A stretch of 64,000 bases of DNA from Rebecca billardiae RCC1528. Taxonomy: Eukaryota > Haptophyta. How positions within the stretch are numbered: position 1 is the first letter of the stretch; each line of letters starts with the position of its first letter. Below the pieces are notes generated by a model. The model was not told the DNA's origin and did no database searches. It saw only the letters and a program-made list of their open reading frames with translations. Positions 47,699 to 58,640 of this stretch are shown here, one piece after another. The stretch spans positions 496,001-560,000 of the forward strand of contig OZ251246.1 of the NCBI GenBank assembly GCA_965240325.2, in the 5' to 3' direction. The position numbers were made by a program, and so were the translations under genes.

Positions 47699-48333
47699 GA
47701 TGGCAGCTTCCTACGCTTGCTGCTCCCCTTCACACCGGTCTCGTCGACGCACATGCCGCGCGAGGTCAAGCCCACCGCTGACGACAAGCGCCCAGCTCTG
47801 AAACCATGGGCCAATAGCTAAACCGCTACCACGGCAGCCAATCGCAGGCATCCGCACACCGACATACACTGTAGAGTACGGACACGGACGTACCATACAA
47901 TACATACCCCTCCAGCACCTGCAACGAACGGTTCGCCACGATCGACAGGTCCTTTCCGGAGTTGGGACGGTCACGGTAGAGCTGCCGCGCCGCCCCGCGT
48001 GCTCGTCCGTCGTTCCGCGACTCCACCAGGCGCGTGGCGGGTTGCGGGCCCGGTGGCACTCCTTATTCACGGCTAGGCCCAAGCTAAACTTGAAACCGAT
48101 GCTGCCAGGTAGTAGCGGCAATTCTCGCTGTCGCCGAAAGCCGCGCGGCCGCGCGCCGACGAGTGATACACGTGTGCCAATTGAATCACGCGGACCGCAC
48201 CGGAACGCCGCCGACAGATGGCTCATGCCGCACGCGAGCCGCGATGCCCTCCAAGGGCATCCCTGTGCCCACGCGCCCCTCCAGTCGCAGCCAGCCACGC
48301 GTATCCCAGGTCTGCCCGGCGCCAGCGATGCAC
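47699..48333. other. Spacer between the two kinase genes
   Basis: About 635 bp with no supported gene. It holds the 3' flank of kinase 2 and the promoter side of kinase 1. Confidence 0.45.
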
Positions 48334-50035
48334 TCAGGTCTGCTTGCCTGTGTTTGGGCGCGGGCAGCAGCTGGGCACACGAAACCCCTGCCGGATGCCG
48401 CTGAGCACGGACGGGTCGCGCTCCGCCGAGGCGCGCACGCTGGCGATCCCATCGACCACGACGGACATCTCCGGCCGTGCGCGCGCGTCGTCCTGCCAGC
48501 AGCCTTCGAGCAAATCCCGCAGGTCCTCGGGCCAGCTCCTCGGCAGGTGCGGACGCAGGCCAGAGATCGCGACGTGCTGGGCGACCTGCTCGCCCGTGAA
48601 GTAGAGGTCGGCGTACGCGCGGCTCTGGGAGAGCACCTCCCACGCGAGCACGCCGAAGGAGAAGGTGTCGACGCGATGCGAGTACGGCAGATTCTTCCAA
48701 TTCTCCGGCGCCTGCCGGGCGCGGCGGGCGGGCGGGGGCGCGGGCGCCACCGTGCGCCGCCGTGCAGTAGTGAGTTGTGTGCTGCCGCGCACCGGCGATG
48801 CACGCACGTACCGAGCCGCGGCGGCGCGCAGCCGGCGCGCCGGGCCGCGCCAAAACCGCCCGTGCGCGAGCCACCGGCGGGTCTCTCCGCGTCCGCCGCG
48901 CACACGGCGCGCATGAGAGCGCGCACCATGTACCGGACTGAGCCGGTGCGCCCGGTGACGATGGCGTGCCGGATGGATCTGGGGGCCATCCAGCTCGTGT
49001 GGTTTGCGAACGAGTGGGACACGGTGAAGGGCGGCGCGCCTTCGGGGACGTCCTCGTCGTCGTACCCCTGCGGCGCGGCGCCCAGCGCGAGCACGGGCGC
49101 TCCCCTGCGGTTCGAGCTGCCGCCGTCCGCCCAGCGCTCTGGCGGCTGGATGCGAAAGAGCGAGTAATCGGCGAGCTTGGCGCGCCCGTCCGAAGTGAGG
49201 AGAATGTTCTCAGGCTTCATGTCCCGGTGTGCAACGTGCCTGCGCGGTGTACGGGGCGGCGCGGGGCGCGCGCGCGCTCGGCTCAGCCACCGCGCCACCG
49301 CGCCTGACCCCTGGGTCAGGCGGAGCGACGACGACGGGCGGTGCGGCGCGCCGCGCCGTGCCGCGCAGCGCGCGCACACCCGCACTCGGCAGAGTGCAAA
49401 TGTGCAAGCGCTCTCGCCACGTCATGCAGCCAGCGCAGGCCGTCGGCCGGGTTGTAGTCGCGCATTTCGATGCGCTCCTTCAGCGTGCCACCCTCCGCGA
49501 ACTCCTGCACGATCGCGAACCGCTCCGGCTCGTTACTGCCGTCGGCGGACGGGTACGCGAAAGCTCCATGGTAGCGCACGACGCACTCGTGATTGATGGC
49601 CTTGAGGAGGACGGCCTCGGCGAGGAAGTTGACGCTCTCGTGCGCGGGCATCGGCACGATGCGCCGCTCGCCCGGCGCCTGCGGGTGCGGCTCCGCGATC
49701 ATGTGCGTCTTCGCCATCTTCACGGCGACGAGCTCGCGCGGCGGCTCCTCGCCAGACTTGGCGATGCGCGCGCGCGCGTCGGCCGAGAGCTCGCACAGGT
49801 CCACGCGGGCAAAGGCACCCTCGCCGAGATGGCGGATGGAACGCACATCGTCGAATGCGATGGGCGAGCCATTGAGCGCGAGCGTGCGCAGCTCTGCCGC
49901 GGGGCCCTCCGTCACCTTGTCCACACGGAACTCGGATGCGTTGACGATCCGCGCGAGCTCGCGCAGATGCGCCTTGCCGTCGCGATGCTTGGTCGAAGTG
50001 CTGCTGGCAGAGCTCATCCCAAGGGCGTGCAACAT
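48334..50035 (-). CDS. TKL-type protein kinase 2 with DYS in place of DFG
   Basis: Three exons, 50035-49386, 49239-48927 and 48711-48334, give 446 residues (Met at 50017 is the alternative start). Kinase motifs: Gly loop HLGEGAFARVDL, Lys106 in VAVKMAKTH, HRDMKPENILL (Asp223, joined across intron 1), DYS at 241-243 where DFG is expected, APENW, and LLEGCWQDDARARPEMSVVV. The metal-binding Asp is kept but Phe-Gly is changed to Tyr-Ser, which could alter activation-loop switching. The activation segment again is long (RRGAPVLALGAAPQGYDDED). It shares with kinase 1 a phase-0 intron exactly between RYM and APEN, supporting an old duplication. Confidence 0.85.
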
Positions 50036-50801
50036 TATGCGACCCGGGCGCGCGAACGCAGTCGCGCCGTCGATCGACGAGTGCGCGCTGTGTGTGAGCC
50101 CGTCGTGCGGAGACGACGGACCACCCGCGAGGCTTGATGGCGCAATTGCGCGCCCGACTGTGGTCTCCGATTTGCGGCGTTTACGTACCCACCGAATCTT
50201 GAGAGGCGATGCGATGTTCCGCGCGCGCCCAACTGACGACGCTTCTCCGCCCCGGGCGGCTATGATATGATACTATTTGGGCCCTTACTCATTCTATGAT
50301 ATTATTGGGTGCGTCCACAGTTCAACAATAGTTTCGGGCGCAATCTCATTTGATTATTGCTGAGCTTCGCATTAACCACATGATATTAAAGTGAGAGCCG
50401 AGTAATGTTTCGAGCGTGTGCGGGACGAACCAGATGCTTGATAAGCCGTTGGGTCTCCTCCAATGAGCATCGACGATCTCGCTCGAATCCCGTTCGTTCG
50501 TGCTTCGAACTTTCATTCACTAAATTACAGAGAACCCATTCCGGGTATCTTGATCGGACAGAGTCAGACTACGGTGCCTTCACGGTAGCGTCACTTATGA
50601 TCGATAGGACTTCGCAGGACCGTCCGTCCTGCCGACTCGTCATGCGGGCCGGGACGGGGCCAGGCCCAGCAGGCTAGTGGTAGTGCTGAGTGCGGCAGCG
50701 GCACCGTGCGCGCGCTGGCCGCTGCACGCCCACGGACTCTGCAGGCGGCCTCTGACGTGGCCGCTACGGAGTACGGGGCGCCACTGCGCGATGGCATCTC
50801 G
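50036..50801. other. Intergenic region, relatively AT-rich
   Basis: No gene is supported. Composition around 50260-50600 is clearly lower in GC than in the genes. Confidence 0.45.
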
Positions 50802-51872
50802 TCACCGGCAGCACGGGCACGTGGGCTGCGGGAACGCCGCCGGAGCCGCCCCGCCGACGTGCACGATGCACGTGTGCAGTCGCAGCATTCGTGTTGTCGT
50901 TTCACCTGACGACGGCGGTAGCGATGACTCAGACGCGGTGCGCACGCCTGCGGCCGAGATCGAGCATCCCGGTGGCAACACGCCCGCTCCGCCTTCGGGC
51001 TGCCCATCGTCCACCGCGGCAAGTGATGTCCGCACGTGCTGCACGACAACGTGCCTGGCACGCTCCAGCCCACGCGAGGGAGGGGGGCCGTGCTCGGCCG
51101 ATCGGGCTTGTTGCCCGCCCACCACGGCTCGGAGGGCTTGCGGGGACAGCGAAGGGCAGGGCACTGTGCCCCCAGCCGGCTGTGACGTCCGAGCGGGCTC
51201 CGTGCCGCTCGCGAGCGCTGGCGCATCGGAGGAGAGGACGAGGACGCGCCCGCCGCTCGGGGGGAGCAGCGCGAGCATCGCATCCAAGTAGGCTGCGCGC
51301 GCGTCCGCCGGGCGCGCGCTGAGCGCCCCCGCGTCGGCTGCGCGCTCAAAGCTGCCGATCGAGTGCGCGCCGACGGCGGCGCTGCAGACGCTCACGTCCG
51401 GGCAGACCAGCACGCGCGGGCCCGCGTCATCCGCCGCGAGACGCGCCTCGAGCGCCTCGATCGGCTCGAGGAGGTGCGCAACCGTGGATCGGGACACATA
51501 CCACGGAGGCTCGTAGGCCAACGTGCGCGGCCGCCACTGCGCGCGCGCGAGGCGTGGCTGCGCGTCGCACGCGGCCCGCCATGTCGACGACGGCAGGAGC
51601 ATGACGAGCTCGCAGCTCGCGCCGAGCCCGTCGTGGATACGCGTAATCAGCGCTCCGGTGCGCTCACCGTCCGACGCTTCTGCGCAGACGAGCACACGGC
51701 ACGCGTGGGGTGGTGGGTCTAGAGGCTGCGCGCCGCGCAAGGGGCCGGCACGCGGTGGCGAAGCGCTCAACCACTCCGCTAGCGCAGGGGCGGTGACGTT
51801 TGCCAGCCGAACTGCGGCCTCGTGCGCGGGCACGATCGCGTCAGCGGCAGGCGCCTTGATAGAGGCCGCCAT
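50802..51872 (-). CDS. Hypothetical protein, possibly alpha/beta Rossmann-like
   Basis: Single open frame of 356 residues from Met at 51872 (a longer frame starts at 51917). The first about 230 residues look protein-like, with alternating strands and helices: CRVLVCAEASDGERTGALIT, ELVMLLPSSTWRAAC, PRVLVCPDVSVCSAAVGAHS and GGRVLVLSSDAPALASG. No known active site is visible. From about residue 235 composition changes (PAGGTVPCPSLSPQAL, QARSAEHGPPPSRG) and the end may instead be non-coding or an unrecognised intron. Family unknown. Confidence 0.4.
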   Translation of the reverse strand: MAASIKAPAADAIVPAHEAAVRLANVTAPALAEWLSASPPRAGPLRGAQPLDPPPHACRVLVCAEASDGERTGALITRIHDGLGASCELVMLLPSSTWRAACDAQPRLARAQWRPRTLAYEPPWYVSRSTVAHLLEPIEALEARLAADDAGPRVLVCPDVSVCSAAVGAHSIGSFERAADAGALSARPADARAAYLDAMLALLPPSGGRVLVLSSDAPALASGTEPARTSQPAGGTVPCPSLSPQALRAVVGGQQARSAEHGPPPSRGLERARHVVVQHVRTSLAAVDDGQPEGGAGVLPPGCSISAAGVRTASESSLPPSSGETTTRMLRLHTCIVHVGGAAPAAFPQPTCPCCR

Positions 51873-52020
51873 GTTTGGGCCTGCGCCTCTGATGAAGTGA
51901 TGAGCGACTGGGCCCATGCAGGGGCTGCCATGCTTGTTCAGGATTAATTAATCTGGTAGTAGTCCGGTAAGCGCACTTGATTCTGAGATTCGCCGAATCA
52001 GCGCATCGTGCATCACGATT

Positions 52021-53433
52021 GTGGCCCATCGACGAACGATGGCGATCTGGCTGCTGATAGCGCGGGCCGCCAACCGCCCGTGGCAGCGGCGCCACGCCTC
52101 TTCCTTCTCCTTCCGAGACCTGGGCGCGTGGACCCCAGGCATAGACGTGGCAGCCGTCATAGCTATTCCCGTGGCGTGCGGCTGCCTCCTCCTAGAAGCA
52201 GCCATGCGCACGCAGCACGAGGACGCAGAGGCCGCAGCCGAGTGCGCGTGCGCCGCCACGGACGGCGTGGTGACGAGCGCTCACGTGCGCGTGCTGGAGC
52301 GCGATGGCATAGTCGTCATCGACTCGGTGCTCACCGTTGCGGAGCTCGAGCGCGCGCGCGTGGACGCGCGCGCCGTCGAACGCGAGGGTCGCCTGGACGC
52401 ATCTGGCAACGCAGCAGACGTGCGACAGGACAGCATCGCGATGCTGCGCACGGCGGACGGCACGCCCGCGGCCGCGTGCGCGGCTGATCGCGCCCACGCG
52501 CCCCTGGGACCCGGGCTGCTCCACGCGCTCGCCGTACTGCGCGGTGTGGCGAGCGCGCTCGAGGCTCGAGACTACGATGGCGGCGCGCGGACGGCTGCGG
52601 CCGACTCTGGAATTCACGAGGAGTCACAGGGCGAGCAGCGCGGGGCGGCGCCTGGGCGGGTGAGGAGGCTCGTGCCCAGGCAGCTCCAGCTGAGCCGCTA
52701 CGCCGCGGGCGAGAGCTACGCGTGCCACCTGGACGCGTGCACCGGCTCTGTCGCCGAGCTGGGCCTTCTCGAGTGGCTGCGGCTGAGTGACTACAGGGAG
52801 CGCGCCCTCACCGCCATCCTGTACCTCAACTCACCGCTCTGGGGGCAGCCGGGCGACGACGGCTCAGGGGGCTCCCTGCGCTGCCGCCGCCCTCGCGGCT
52901 GCCCAGACGCGCGCGCGGAGAACACCCACGACGGCGCCCGCGCCACCGGCGGTGGACGCGCCTCTCCCGCAACTGCATCGGAGGCATCAGCAGGCGCGCC
53001 GTCGCGAGCGGCTGCTCCAGATGGGTTGGCATCGAGATCACCATCTCGAGCGGCTGCTCCAGATGGGTTGGCATCGAGATCACCATCTCGAGCGGCTGCT
53101 CCAGATGGGTTGGCATCGAGATCACCATCTCGAGCGGCTGCTCCAGATGGGGATCTCGATGCCAGCACTGGTGTGAGCACGCGCCGATGCGGACCGGCAG
53201 CCTCGACAGCGCCTGGTGGCAGCGGCTGCAGCGCGATTGCGGGGCGGCTGCGTGAGGAGATGGAGGGGCCTGCGGCGAGTTCGCATTCGCATTCGTCAGA
53301 GTACATGGAGATTGCGCCCACCGGTGGCACGCTCGTCATCTTCGACTCGAGGGCGGTGGAGCACGAGGTCCTCCGAGTGAGCGACAACTCAGCGCACCGC
53401 TTTGCACTCACCTCGTGGATCATCGAGCGCTAG
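52021..53433 (+). CDS. 2-oxoglutarate/Fe(II) dioxygenase, prolyl-4-hydroxylase (EGLN)-like
   Basis: Single-exon frame of 470 residues; starts at 52039 or 52201 are possible. The C-terminal half is a double-stranded beta-helix dioxygenase: LSRYAAGESYACHLDACT (Fe ligands His236 and Asp238), RALTAILYLNSPLWGQPGDD then GGSLRC, GGTLVIFDSRAVEHEVL (distal His448) and AHRFALTSWI (Arg460, 2-oxoglutarate). The order and spacing around YLN and GGxL resemble animal HIF prolyl hydroxylases and P4H proteins. Between GGSLRC and the distal His lies an insert of about 100 residues made mostly of 14-residue repeats (SRAAAPDGLASRSP). The N-terminus has a hydrophobic stretch (VAAVIAIPVACGCLLLEAAM) that could be an anchor. 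Substrate unknown. Confidence 0.75.
   Translation: MAHRRTMAIWLLIARAANRPWQRRHASSFSFRDLGAWTPGIDVAAVIAIPVACGCLLLEAAMRTQHEDAEAAAECACAATDGVVTSAHVRVLERDGIVVIDSVLTVAELERARVDARAVEREGRLDASGNAADVRQDSIAMLRTADGTPAAACAADRAHAPLGPGLLHALAVLRGVASALEARDYDGGARTAAADSGIHEESQGEQRGAAPGRVRRLVPRQLQLSRYAAGESYACHLDACTGSVAELGLLEWLRLSDYRERALTAILYLNSPLWGQPGDDGSGGSLRCRRPRGCPDARAENTHDGARATGGGRASPATASEASAGAPSRAAAPDGLASRSPSRAAAPDGLASRSPSRAAAPDGLASRSPSRAAAPDGDLDASTGVSTRRCGPAASTAPGGSGCSAIAGRLREEMEGPAASSHSHSSEYMEIAPTGGTLVIFDSRAVEHEVLRVSDNSAHRFALTSWIIER
53020..53157 (+). repeat. 42-bp tandem repeat in the dioxygenase coding region
   Basis: Three full units plus partial units, identical or nearly so, encode 14 residues each. Every unit contains the near-palindrome GAGATCACCATCTC (53034, 53076, 53118). 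A length that is a multiple of three keeps the reading frame. Confidence 0.9.
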
Positions 53434-53864
53434 CCGCACGCGCCGGAAGGGGCCGGTGCCGACCTGCTGCCAGCCGTGCGCCGCGTGTCGCGTGCGCACA
53501 TCTCATCTGCCAGGGCCAGGGGGTCCGAGACGTGACTCCGACGTCCCTGGCCGACGAGCAGCGCCCAGCTGCATTCAGACGGACCACTTACTACTCACGC
53601 CGAGTAAGCTAGTGTATCCTGCTGGTCACCGTCACTGACGATCAGACTGCTGGGGGCTGTGTCGTACTGTCGTTGCATGCAGCATGTGTGATAATGTGCT
53701 GCTGTTCGGTGTTCCTCGTGTGTCCGCCCGACTGTAACCCGCCCCTCCTTTCCATCGTATCCGGTACAATACTGCGCACGACTGAAGTACAGTCTGTACA
53801 CGAGTGCCTTATTCCGGTTTATTTGGCCGCCTGCCCGCCTCGGCCCTCGGGCGAATCGGCGCTC
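53434..53864. other. Intergenic spacer
   Basis: Separates two plus-strand genes; no repeats or RNA genes seen. Confidence 0.4.
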
Positions 53865-54929
53865 ATGCGCACGGTCGTCGTGTCGCTGCTCGTCGCGCTG
53901 GGCGCCAGCGTGGGCGACGCGTACCGGGTCCTCGTCGTCGGCAGCTCGGGGAAGCTGGGCAAGCACGTCGTGCACCAGCTGCGCGCGCAGGGCATCGCGC
54001 ACCGCGTGCTTGTGCGCACGCCGCCCAGCGTGCCGGCCGCGTCGCCTCTCACGGAGGTAGCGGTTGGCTCGCTCGCGGATCAGGCGAGCTTGGACGCGGC
54101 GCTCGAGGGGTGCGACGCGTGCATCGCCGTGAGCGGCGCCACGCGCTTCACGCGCGTGCGCGACGTCCTCACCGGCCGCCTCTTCCGCACGCACCCGCCA
54201 CCGGACGAGCCGGAGCACCCGGCGTGTGTCAACTATGAGGGCATTCGAAATCTGGCGCGCGCAGCGGGCGAGAGCGCAGCGTGCACGAAGCTCGTGCGCG
54301 TGACGGGGCTGACGCTCGGCCTCTCCGCGTTCTCGCCCGTCTCGCTGCTCTTCAACACCCTGCTCTCGCTCTCGGGCCGCTGGCACGCGCTCGGCGAGGC
54401 CGCGATCCGAGACGCGGGCGTCGACTACTCAATCGTTCGGCCGGGCGGGCTGATGGGCGGTGAGCCCGGCGAGCCCGGGCCGCTCCGGGAAGGGCGGGCG
54501 CGGCTGCTCGGCCCGCGCCTCGCGCCGCCCGGCCGCATCTCGCGCGAGGACGTCGCGTCGCTCTGCGTCCAGTGCCTCACGCACCCGGGCGCGTCGAACG
54601 CAACATTCTCGTGCGCGTGGTCGAAACAAAAGCCGGCGGGCGGCAATAAGCAAAAAAGGGCGGCGGCAGGGGCGGCCGCGGTGGAGGAGGCGACGGGGGC
54701 GTGGTCGCTGCTGCTCGCGGGCACGCGCCCCGACGCGAGAGGCGCGTGGCCCGCCCCGCGCCACCGCCTCGCCGTCGCCTCCCTCCTCGCGGCCGCGCTC
54801 GCCGCGTGCCTCACCGTGGTTGCCAAGGCGGCGTCGGCGCTGCTCGGCGTTGCGCTCACCACCGCCATGCGATTTCTCCCCGCGATTCCGCTCGGTCTCT
54901 TCATCGCCTCGCGCACGATCGGCGACTGA
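53865..54929 (+). CDS. Atypical SDR / NAD(P)-binding protein, membrane-associated
   Basis: Single-exon gene of 354 residues. It begins with a signal-like stretch (MRTVVVSLLVALGASVGDAY), then the dinucleotide loop RVLVVGSSGKLGKHVVHQLR (GxxGxxG) and the following blocks of atypical short-chain dehydrogenases: ASLDAALEGCDACIAVSGAT, VNYEGIRNLARAAGES, KLVRVTGLTL, RDAGVDYSIVRPGGLMGGEP and ISREDVASLCVQCLTHP. This matches the NmrA-like/NAD(P)H-binding group, which includes plastid stress and chlorophyll-biosynthesis proteins; the specific reaction is unknown. The C-terminus has two hydrophobic segments (VASLLAAALAACLTVVAKAA, FLPAIPLGLFIASRT), so it may be bound to a membrane. Confidence 0.8.
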   Translation: MRTVVVSLLVALGASVGDAYRVLVVGSSGKLGKHVVHQLRAQGIAHRVLVRTPPSVPAASPLTEVAVGSLADQASLDAALEGCDACIAVSGATRFTRVRDVLTGRLFRTHPPPDEPEHPACVNYEGIRNLARAAGESAACTKLVRVTGLTLGLSAFSPVSLLFNTLLSLSGRWHALGEAAIRDAGVDYSIVRPGGLMGGEPGEPGPLREGRARLLGPRLAPPGRISREDVASLCVQCLTHPGASNATFSCAWSKQKPAGGNKQKRAAAGAAAVEEATGAWSLLLAGTRPDARGAWPAPRHRLAVASLLAAALAACLTVVAKAASALLGVALTTAMRFLPAIPLGLFIASRTIGD

Positions 54930-56379
54930 CGCGCGCGGGGCGCACCGAATGGGGCGGGGCGCATGGGAGGGCGAAGGCCCGACGCACGCAATCGTCGCGC
55001 GATCTGAGGGGCGCCGCCGCGAGATGTTGCCTCAGGGGCGGTGCCGGCGTGCGCAGAGGGCGATGCCGAGCCCGATGTCGACGCGTCACTGATGAGACTC
55101 TATCTTGCTAACTGAATTACCGCGATCAGCACTTGACGACAGTCACAGCAATATCATCGAATACCATCATATGACTGACTAGTATATCGATATATCAACG
55201 TATTAATGTATTATTAGTTTAATAATAATATATATATAATTGATAATATTAATTTAATATATATCGTATATATATATCTCGATCTGCCGCTACAGCTTGC
55301 TGACTCTGACGCCTGCCCGTTGCATACCACGTCGTTAATGATACGCGACGACTAGTAACTAGTACGTGGCGCGATCGATGATTTATTATAATATTAGACC
55401 AGTTGCACGCGTGAGCGCCGAAAAAACGACACTTTGGCAGTGATAGTCACCGTCGCCGCCTCGGGCATGCCGCTGCCGCCGGCAGCAGCGGCAGCGGGAG
55501 CGTGGCAGCGGATCTACCACCTTCTGCGTTACACGCTGCGTCGTGCGCGCCAGGTGGCAGGTGTCCCCTGTCTGCCGCGCGGAAGGCAGCGGTCGGCGAG
55601 CGCAGAGGTGAGAAGGAAGGCGCGCACGGCATCGTGAGAGCTTCAGCAGCTTGCCCACGCGCTTCACGTAGGCGGTGTGGTTGCGTGCGCACGCCTTCTG
55701 TACCCGTACACGCGATCGCAGCGTGAGCCACTTCAGCCTGCCTGCGCATCGCGGGCCGAGCCGCCGGCGCCTCGTCTCCTGAATCCTCGTTCACGAGGAC
55801 AGCACGTGTATGTATCCGTGGCGCGCTCGCTGCCGATGGCGGCTCCCCGTGTCGAGGGCGTTTGGCTGGAGCCGCATCCAGGGCATATATCGCCACGGTC
55901 CCACCCGATGCTGACGCTGAGGTGGCGCGCTTGCCGAAGGCAGCAGCATTGGCTGATGCCTTCTGCATTGGCCACCTCTCCTCTGCGCGACCGCGCGTTC
56001 ACGCTGCCGGCGCGCGGGCGGCGTCGCTTGGTGGGCACCTGCCTTGGGTTTTGTCGTTCGTTCTCAGCGACGGTTGGGTCGATTGACATGCCGATTGGAT
56101 TGGGGCATTGCGAATCGGCTTCGCAATGCCCCATTCCGCTCGGATCGGCGCGGGCGTCAGCCATGCGGCAGCGCGAGTGACAAAACCGACATTTCATACG
56201 CATGTCGTTTTTTCATACGCTCACGGTTACTCACCCGTGCAACGGGTCATTAGCATCAGCAGCAAGCCGTATAGCGGCGGTAGTGGCCCTGCGCCCGCTG
56301 CGGCCTGGGCCCTGGCGCAGCGCAACGTAATAAGGTCATCTGCCATCACGACGCGGGCGCCCAATCATCAAGGAACCAG
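54930..56379. other. Intergenic region with a dispersed repeat and AT-rich tract
   Basis: No gene is supported. An AT-rich tract (55178-55276) with TATATAT runs precedes the dispersed-repeat copy at 55278-55339. Open frames at 55447-55968 and 55733-56203 on the minus strand have no family motifs. An imperfect direct repeat, GATTGGGGCATTGCGAATCG and then GCAATGCCCCATTCCG (inverted), occurs near 56096-56140. Confidence 0.5.
55278..55339 (+). repeat. Dispersed repeat, copy B
   Basis: Matches 26275-26339 (minus) over its full length with a few substitutions and a 2-3 bp gap; ends at CGTCGTTAAT. Confidence 0.75.
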
Positions 56380-58640
56380 TCAGTCGAGCGACGCCATGAC
56401 TGAGAGCGACACGGGCGTCCTCGCCGTGAGCAGCGAGTACGCCGAGCGGAAGATGCCCTGCAGCATTTGCGTCGAGGTGACGACATGCGTCACATTCACC
56501 ACCGTCCCATCCTCAGGTGCCTCTGCGAGCGGGTCCTGCGACCGATCGATCGATGCGCGGCGCGGGCGCACGCGCCGTGGTGAGGCGTGAGTGTCGCGAG
56601 CGCGAGAGCGTGCCTCAGCACGCGCACGGGCCGCGCGCAACGCGCACGCCGGCCGGCACGGCCCGCCGCCTCCTCCTGCTGCTGCTGCCTCGCCGCCTCG
56701 TCCTTCCGCCCCTCTCCGCCCAACACACACACGCGCACACAGACACGCGCACACGCCTCGTGCAGGCGTGCGCGCACACACGCGCACGCGCTCTCGCGCG
56801 CTCCGCATACCTCGACGAGCAGCGGCGCTGCAAAGTCGCCCAGGTTGAGCCGGTCGAAGAACTCGCCGCGCTTGAGCGAGATGCCGTACTTTGCGTAGTC
56901 GAACTCGAAGCCGAAGACGAAGAGGAACTCGCAGAGCAGAACCGACAGCGGCGTCGCGTGCAAGGCGTCAGAGCCAGATTCAATCTCCCGGACTCGCAGC
57001 ATGGTGCCCACCATCATGACGAGGCCGTGCGAGGAGAGCCCGCCGATGAACGGCTCGTGGTAGTGCGCGCGGCGCAGCAGCGCCTTCAGGATGAGCACGA
57101 GCGGGCGGAGCGGCGCGTACTGCCCGATCAGGTCCCGAACGTACGCTGAAGCGATTTCGCCAGAGTGCTGCAGCGGCGCCGAGCCGGGCCGGTGCAGCAG
57201 CGCCGGCCCGGCGGTGATGTCCGCCGTGAGGCCGCTCGCGTGGTCGACGAACGTGCAGCGCGGGATGAGCGCGTCGATGAACTTGATCTCTGCGGGGAGT
57301 CCGGGGGAGTCCGGGTGGCGCGCCGCCACACGCACACGTCAGCCACATGAGCGGTGGGTGTGTGGGAGGATTCACAGGGCACGCGCGCGCAGAGGGGCGG
57401 CGGGGCGGCGGGGCGTGCGGGGCGGCGGGGCGAGGGCGTGCACGCGGGCACGCGCGTGCGCACGCACCCGGGTGGTCCACGCGCAGCAGCTCGACCAGCC
57501 TCATGATCACCGCGCGCGCGCCGCCCGCGCGCTGCTCCGCCTCCGTCAGTTCGCCCTGCAGCACGAGATCGACATCTGAGGATGCGAGTGAGAGGCGCGT
57601 CGCCCTCGAGCCGAAGAGCACGACCTGCCCGGAGGTGAGCAGCGCGCCCTCGGCGCTCGGCTCGTCGCCCTCGCCGCCCTCCGCCGCGCGCGGTCCCCTC
57701 AGGTGCTTGTTCACCTGCGGCCGCGCCGAAGCGGGGCGCGGCGCGGCGCGCGCGGCCGTCAGCGCGCGATGTGACGGCCGTGGCGGCGCCGCGCGCCGCG
57801 CGCGCCAAGTGCACGCACACGCGCGCACGCGCGCGCGCGCACGCGCGGCGCGTGCGCGCACGCGGCGCACGCCGCCATGCCGCGCGCGCGCAGCACGCCG
57901 CGCCGCACCTTGTCGATGAGCGCCTGCACGGGCTCGTGTTGCCTCTCGCACGCGCTCGACTGCTCCGCGACAAAGGCGAGCACGTCGCTGTCGAGCGCGT
58001 CGGTGCCGGCGGCGGCGCGCTCGGCGATGGCGCGGACCATCGTGTCGTGCTTGTCGCGCAGCTTCTGCACGTGCTCGCGCATGTACTGCCGCTGCCGGTC
58101 CGTGTTGCGCGTCGGGTGGTCACGCTCAGCCAGAAGCTTCTCGAGCTGCAGCCTCAGCCGCTGCGCGTCGGCTGTCGCCTGCCGCAGCTTGAAGGCCTGC
58201 TGGCGCTCGACCTGCTCGCGGCGCGCGCCCTCCTGCTCGAGGGTGTACAGCTCCGCCGTGAGCGTCAGGTGCTCCACCGACCGCGCCGTCGGCGGCAGCG
58301 CGCCGTTCAGCTTGCCCGCGTACGACGGAACGCGCGCGAGCCGCTGATAGCGCGAGCCGCGCGGCTCCTGCGTCGCGAGCGCGGAGACGTCGATCCCGCT
58401 GCCGAGGAGCGCGTTCGAGCCCATCCCCTTCTTGCCGATGAGGTCGTTCAGCCCCATCGAGAGCTTCACCTCCACCGGCTCGGCGAGGAAGGGCGAGGGC
58501 GTCGGGTGCGTGATCGATCGCCGGCCGGAGACAGCCGAGCCGTTCTGCGGCTGGCCGCGGCCGGCGCGCGGCAGCTGGCGGGGGAAGCCGAACGCCGCGT
58601 CGCCCATGTCGTCCCATACCGCCGCGTGCCGCATGGTCAT
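56380..58640 (-). CDS. Non-canonical poly(A) polymerase / terminal nucleotidyltransferase (Trf4/TENT4-like)
   Basis: Four exons, 58640-57909, 57714-57468, 57289-56811 and 56535-56380, give 537 residues; all junctions are in phase. The nucleotidyltransferase core is VVLFGSRATRLSLASSDVDL: Gly279-Ser280, then Asp291 and Asp293. The third catalytic Asp is probably Asp350 in HASGLTADITAG. The PAP/OAS1 substrate-binding and PAP-associated segments follow: VRDLIGQYAPLRPLVLILKA, HYHEPFIGGLSSHGLVMMVG, PLSVLLCEFLFVFGFEFDYA and YGISLKRGEFFD. Residues 110-210 form a predicted coiled coil (LYTLEQEGARREQVERQQAF). Enzymes of this type add short A or U tails to nuclear RNA for decay or maturation. The start could be 58634 or 58775 instead of 58640. 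Intron 3 begins GTATGC, intron 1 is mostly alternating C/G. Confidence 0.85.

Noticed and set aside
45711-50035. The two kinase regions as a single tandem-kinase gene
   Set aside because: Each has its own start, complete N-lobe and stop, and 635 bp of non-coding sequence separates them.
55447-56203. Two overlapping minus-strand open frames of about 150-170 residues
   Set aside because: No recognisable domain and composition no different from random frames in GC-rich DNA.
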